NCBI GenBank assembly: GCA_003427395.1
Contig: BFEA01000407.1
Span: forward strand, 219,949 to 263,517
Source of the DNA: Chara braunii
Lineage: Eukaryota; Streptophyta; Charophyceae; Charales; Characeae
DNA length: 43,569 nt
Direction: 5' to 3'
The position numbers and the translations under genes are program-made. Numbering within the stretch: position 1 is the first letter of the stretch; each line of letters opens with the position of its first letter. This document shows, piece after piece, positions 40,649 to 43,569 of the stretch. The notes under the pieces are model-generated. The model worked only from the letters and a program-made list of their open reading frames with translations, ran no database searches and was not told the DNA's origin.

Positions 40649-41114
40649 CTATCGAATGTGTCATAATGTATGTATAGATGTGTGTATATAAAGGGGGGAC
40701 CGGCACTTTTTAAATTTACGTTTGATTTTGTGAAATAGATTGCATTTTTTGGATGGCATAGTTAGGGAAATATGTATATCTTGGAACGTTCTGAAGCCAG
40801 TTTTTTTTTTCTTTTTTTCTTTTTCCTAAAATTAAGAAATGATGAATATCGTCATAAGGAACCGTGCTGTGAACCGTACGGGCGGAGGACAACCAACGAG
40901 GTGCTGTAATAGACGGTCTCTTCGGAGTTTCATCAACTGATGAGTCAGTGAGGAGGGGGGAGGGGGGGGGGGGGTAAACCAGCTCGATGAGGTCTTGTCG
41001 GTTATGATCGCCGAATGGTGCAGATGTGCCCAAGTGCAGGTTCTGCATTTCCATTGAAATCAGGTCAATATACAGACCATCGGACGGCTAGATGCATTCA
41101 TTCATAGAGACCAG
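40649..41114. other. Noncoding
   Basis: No gene. A G-run lies at about 40955-40973. Confidence 0.5.
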
Positions 41115-41247
41115 GGTCACTAGGAAAGAGGATTGGAATTAGCGGCTTCTGAATCTGGCCGTGTTTGTGGAGAGGTGCGCAAGATCGCGACAGTAGTCTC
41201 TGTGAATTCAGGTGCTTAAGCATTCAGTCGTCTTTGCTAGTGGGACT
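41115..41247. mobile_element. Hairpin MITE family 1, copy C (degenerate)
   Basis: gggtcactaggaaagaggat at left, tcgtctttgctagtgggac at right, internal ctgaatctggccgtgtttgt. The arms have diverged more than in the other copies. Confidence 0.7.
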
Positions 41248-41259
41248 GTGCCGCTGGCT

Positions 41260-41370
41260 ACCGTGTTCTCCCGAATAGAACGCCCGGTCGTTGTACGTGT
41301 ATTTGGGGCACCTTTCCGTCTAGATACAGCTACAAAATGACCGGGGGCGTTCTATTCGTGAGAACACGGT
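41260..41370. mobile_element. Hairpin element family 2, copy 1
   Basis: Perfect outer repeat accgtgttctc / gagaacacggt, arms of about 48 bases with gaatagaacgcccggtc inside. Loop near 41310-41320. Same core as 41529 and 42550. Confidence 0.88.
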
Positions 41371-41528
41371 GGCTTCATCTGTGTGATTTAGGGCCTGGGT
41401 TTGTCGGACATGTGCATATTTGGTTGTTTTTTTTGTTTTTTTTTTGGGGGTGGGGGGGGGGGGGGGGTGTCTTTTTTTTTTGTGCTCTTGACGTAAAATG
41501 TATGCATCTGAGAGCATACTCACACTCC

Positions 41529-41635
41529 ACCGTCTTCAGTCGAATAGAACGCCCGGTCATTATAGCTGTATTTGGGGCGACTTTCAGGCCAGATGCAGCG
41601 ATATTGACCGGGCGTTTTATTCGGGTGAAGACCGT
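41529..41635. mobile_element. Hairpin element family 2, copy 2
   Basis: Arms cttcagtcgaatagaacgcc and ggcgttttattcgggtgaag. Core cggtcattatagctgtattt as in the other copies. Confidence 0.87.
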
Positions 41636-41668
41636 CGGACTTTTTTGGCACTAAGCTCGGGACCTAAT

Positions 41669-42060
41669 TGCGGCGTCAGATGCATCCCGGTCGTGGTAGG
41701 ATTCGGGCCAGATACATCCAGGGAAGTACCCGTGGGAGTATGCCCTGATTCCAGCGGACTTCCAACCTGTAAAAAGGTATTTTTAGATCGATGCATCTGA
41801 CCGTAATCACGGTCAGATGCATCCAGGTCGTGGTAGAATTCGGGTCTGATACATCCAGGAAAGTCGTAGTGTGAGTATAGATGCCCTGATTCCAGCGGAT
41901 ACCAACTTGTAAAATGTTACTTTTGGACTGAGCTCTGGACGTAGACGTAATTGCGGTCAGATGCATCGATGTCGTGGTAGAGTTCGGGTCTGATACATCC
42001 AGGGAAGTCGTAACGTGAGTATTCCAGCGGATTCCAACTTGTAAAGAGTTATTGTGTGTA
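41669..42060 (+). repeat. Three-copy tandem repeat, about 140-base unit
   Basis: gtcagatgcatc starts units at 41675, 41812 and 41956 (periods 137 and 144). Shared parts include gtcgtggtag, ttcggg, tgatacatccaggaaagtcg and ccaacttgtaaa. Confidence 0.85.
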
Positions 42061-42254
42061 CATTATTAAAAAAAAAGAAAAGAAGGAAAAACACAAAGAA
42101 GAAGAATGACAAGCATTGGCCAATTGCTTCTCCACACGCTCACTGATAATCAACAAGAAACTTCATTGACGTTTCATTCCTGTGTTGCGTTGAAGTTTCA
42201 TTCGATGTTTCGTCAGCCACAGGGGGCTGGGTAATCTCGTCCTTCTCCCGGGGC

Positions 42255-42412
42255 CAAGTCCCACTAGCAGCGTTGAGCTATACCTCAACGCCTGAATCTG
42301 GACGTGTTTGTGGAGACGTTCAGTTCAGGAAACTCCACACCATTTCTGCACATCTCCGCAAAAGCGTCCAGATTCAGGCGTTGAGGTAGCTCACCGCTGT
42401 TAGTGGGACTTG
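42255..42412. mobile_element. Hairpin MITE family 1, copy D (best preserved)
   Basis: Arms of about 65 bases. The ends caagtcccact / agtgggacttg pair perfectly, and ctcaacgcctgaatctggac pairs with gtccagattcaggcgttgag. It predicts a long, nearly perfect hairpin. Confidence 0.9.
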
Positions 42413-42549
42413 CCCCCCCCCCCCCCCTTCTACAGTAAAGCGCGTACTCACACTACGTAGCTCTATATCTTAAATGTATTTGACCGCATTTACGGCTCGA
42501 CCTGGATGTATCTGACGGCAATCCCGTCTGTAATTCAGTGCAAAAGTCC

Positions 42550-42658
42550 TACCTTCTTCCCCCGAATATAAGGTACGGTCATTATAGCTGTATTTGAGTC
42601 ATGCTTCAGTCTAGATACAGCTATAATGACCGTACGTTGTATTCGGGGGAAGAAGGTA
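42550..42658. mobile_element. Hairpin element family 2, copy 3 (best preserved)
   Basis: taccttcttcccccgaata at left and tattcgggggaagaaggta at right pair perfectly. The inner tacggtcattatagctgtat pairs with atacagctataatgaccgta. Confidence 0.93.
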
Positions 42659-43375
42659 GTGTGAGTATGGACTAAAAGAGTAGAGAGGGGGGGGGGGAGG
42701 GGGGAAGCTGAATCGGATTTTGTTGGAAGAGGCGTGAGGGGCATCATACTCACACCAACACTTTCGTAGATGTCTCTGAGACCAATTACGGCCGAACCTG
42801 AATGCATCTGACTGCAATCAGGTCCACATACAGCGGCGTCAGAAAAGCCCACGCCCATTCTGAGTGTGCCCTGAGAGTGTCGATGTATTTGAATCACTGT
42901 GAAGTGAGGTGACGGCGTACTCATATCATAGTAGGAAGAGCCTTTTTTCTTTTTTTTTCCTCGCATTTTCACAAAATTGGACATTCGCGGTGTTGTTTAA
43001 AAATAAATAAATACTGTAAATAAAATTTGCTGTGTGTGTTCTTATTAGACAGTGCCTCTCAGCCACACACAATAAATAAATAAACTGTATTTGGCGTCTC
43101 AGATTTAGTCGCCTTGGCTGCCATAGATACTTTATAGTATTTTGGCTGTTGAATCTGGTCACCCTTTTGCTTGCAGTTCGTAGAATGTGGTCTGTTTAAC
43201 CTGGTCACCCTTTTGTTGCCTTTTTACGCTGGGGGGGAAATGCAAATGTGAACGATTCCTGCGATTCCTGATTCAGACTCAGGTCTGTATTTCATATTTC
43301 CTATTTCGTATTTTAATTTTTGCAACACGTACGTCGAAGGTGAACCAACCGTGAGTCGCTACTACGCCCACTCGT
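42659..43375. other. Noncoding
   Basis: No gene. A G-run lies at about 42686-42702, an aataaata stretch is repeated at 43002 and 43071, and ggtcacccttttg occurs twice at 43157 and 43202. Confidence 0.5.
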
Positions 43376-43492
43376 TTTAAATTCGCGTTTTTTTAAATTC
43401 GCGTTTTTAAATTCGCGTTTTTATAAATTCGCGTTTTTAAATTCGCGTTTTTAAATTCGCGTTTTTAAATTCGCGTTTTTAAATTCGCGTTT
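43376..43492 (+). repeat. Tandem repeat, 14-base unit aaattcgcgttttt, about 8 copies
   Basis: ttcgcg recurs eight times at roughly 14-base steps. The first units have extra T or TA. A T-run closes the window at 43549-43569. Confidence 0.95.
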
Positions 43493-43569
43493 CTTCTTTC
43501 TTTTCCGGCCGAATCATCCTCGTGCAGGATCTCTGTTTTCCGCGATCCATTTTTTTTTTTTTTTTTTTT

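Noticed and set aside
43376-43492. CRISPR array or telomere repeat
   Set aside because: Units are contiguous with no unique spacers, and the unit does not resemble plant or algal telomere repeats.

Overview
This window is repeat-dense nuclear DNA from a eukaryote. It looks like a green-lineage genome, most plausibly a streptophyte or charophyte-type alga or early land plant. The reasons are two Ty3/gypsy LTR retrotransposons with initiator-Met-tRNA-type primer binding sites (tggtatcggagc), a chromodomain-bearing integrase, a plant-like mitochondrial nad5 fragment, an L1-type LINE and a U6 snRNA retrocopy. I cannot name the species. No intact host gene was identified.

Layout. Positions 1-12807 hold Ty3/gypsy element 1: a left LTR cut by the window edge, PBS, gag, protease, RT, RNase H, a PHD-finger-like zinc module, integrase, two or three extra ORFs of unknown function, and the right LTR. 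All of pol is broken by stops and frameshifts. The LTR carries a short ORF that has a diverged but protein-level-conserved relative at 25977-26414 on the minus strand. Positions 12808-14238 hold a foldback, one copy of an unknown repeat-gene family, and simple repeats. Positions 14239-23202 are element 2, a decayed chromovirus with 1.2-kb LTRs that landed in an (AC)n microsatellite. Positions 23203-26414 hold a proline/threonine-rich ORF, a nad5 insertion, gene-like fragments with possible splice sites, the second copy of the unknown family, and the LTR-ORF relative.

Positions 26415-30690 are noncoding and rich in small foldback elements. An assembly gap and a Nextera mosaic-end junction near 29.5 kb mean that continuity there is doubtful. 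Positions 30690-36228 hold two LINE copies of one family (a 5'-truncated tail and a longer dead ORF2) with a U6 retrocopy between them. Positions 36229-43569 have no recognisable gene. They contain microsatellites, minisatellites and two families of hairpin elements (four copies of a roughly 155-bp family, of which one is at 29.6 kb, and three copies of a roughly 110-bp family).

Functionally, everything recognisable is mobile-element machinery, now inactive. Premature stops in the two Ty3 elements and the LINE mostly look like C-to-T (or complementary G-to-A) changes of Gln, Arg or Trp codons. That fits mutation of methylated, silenced DNA rather than an altered genetic code.
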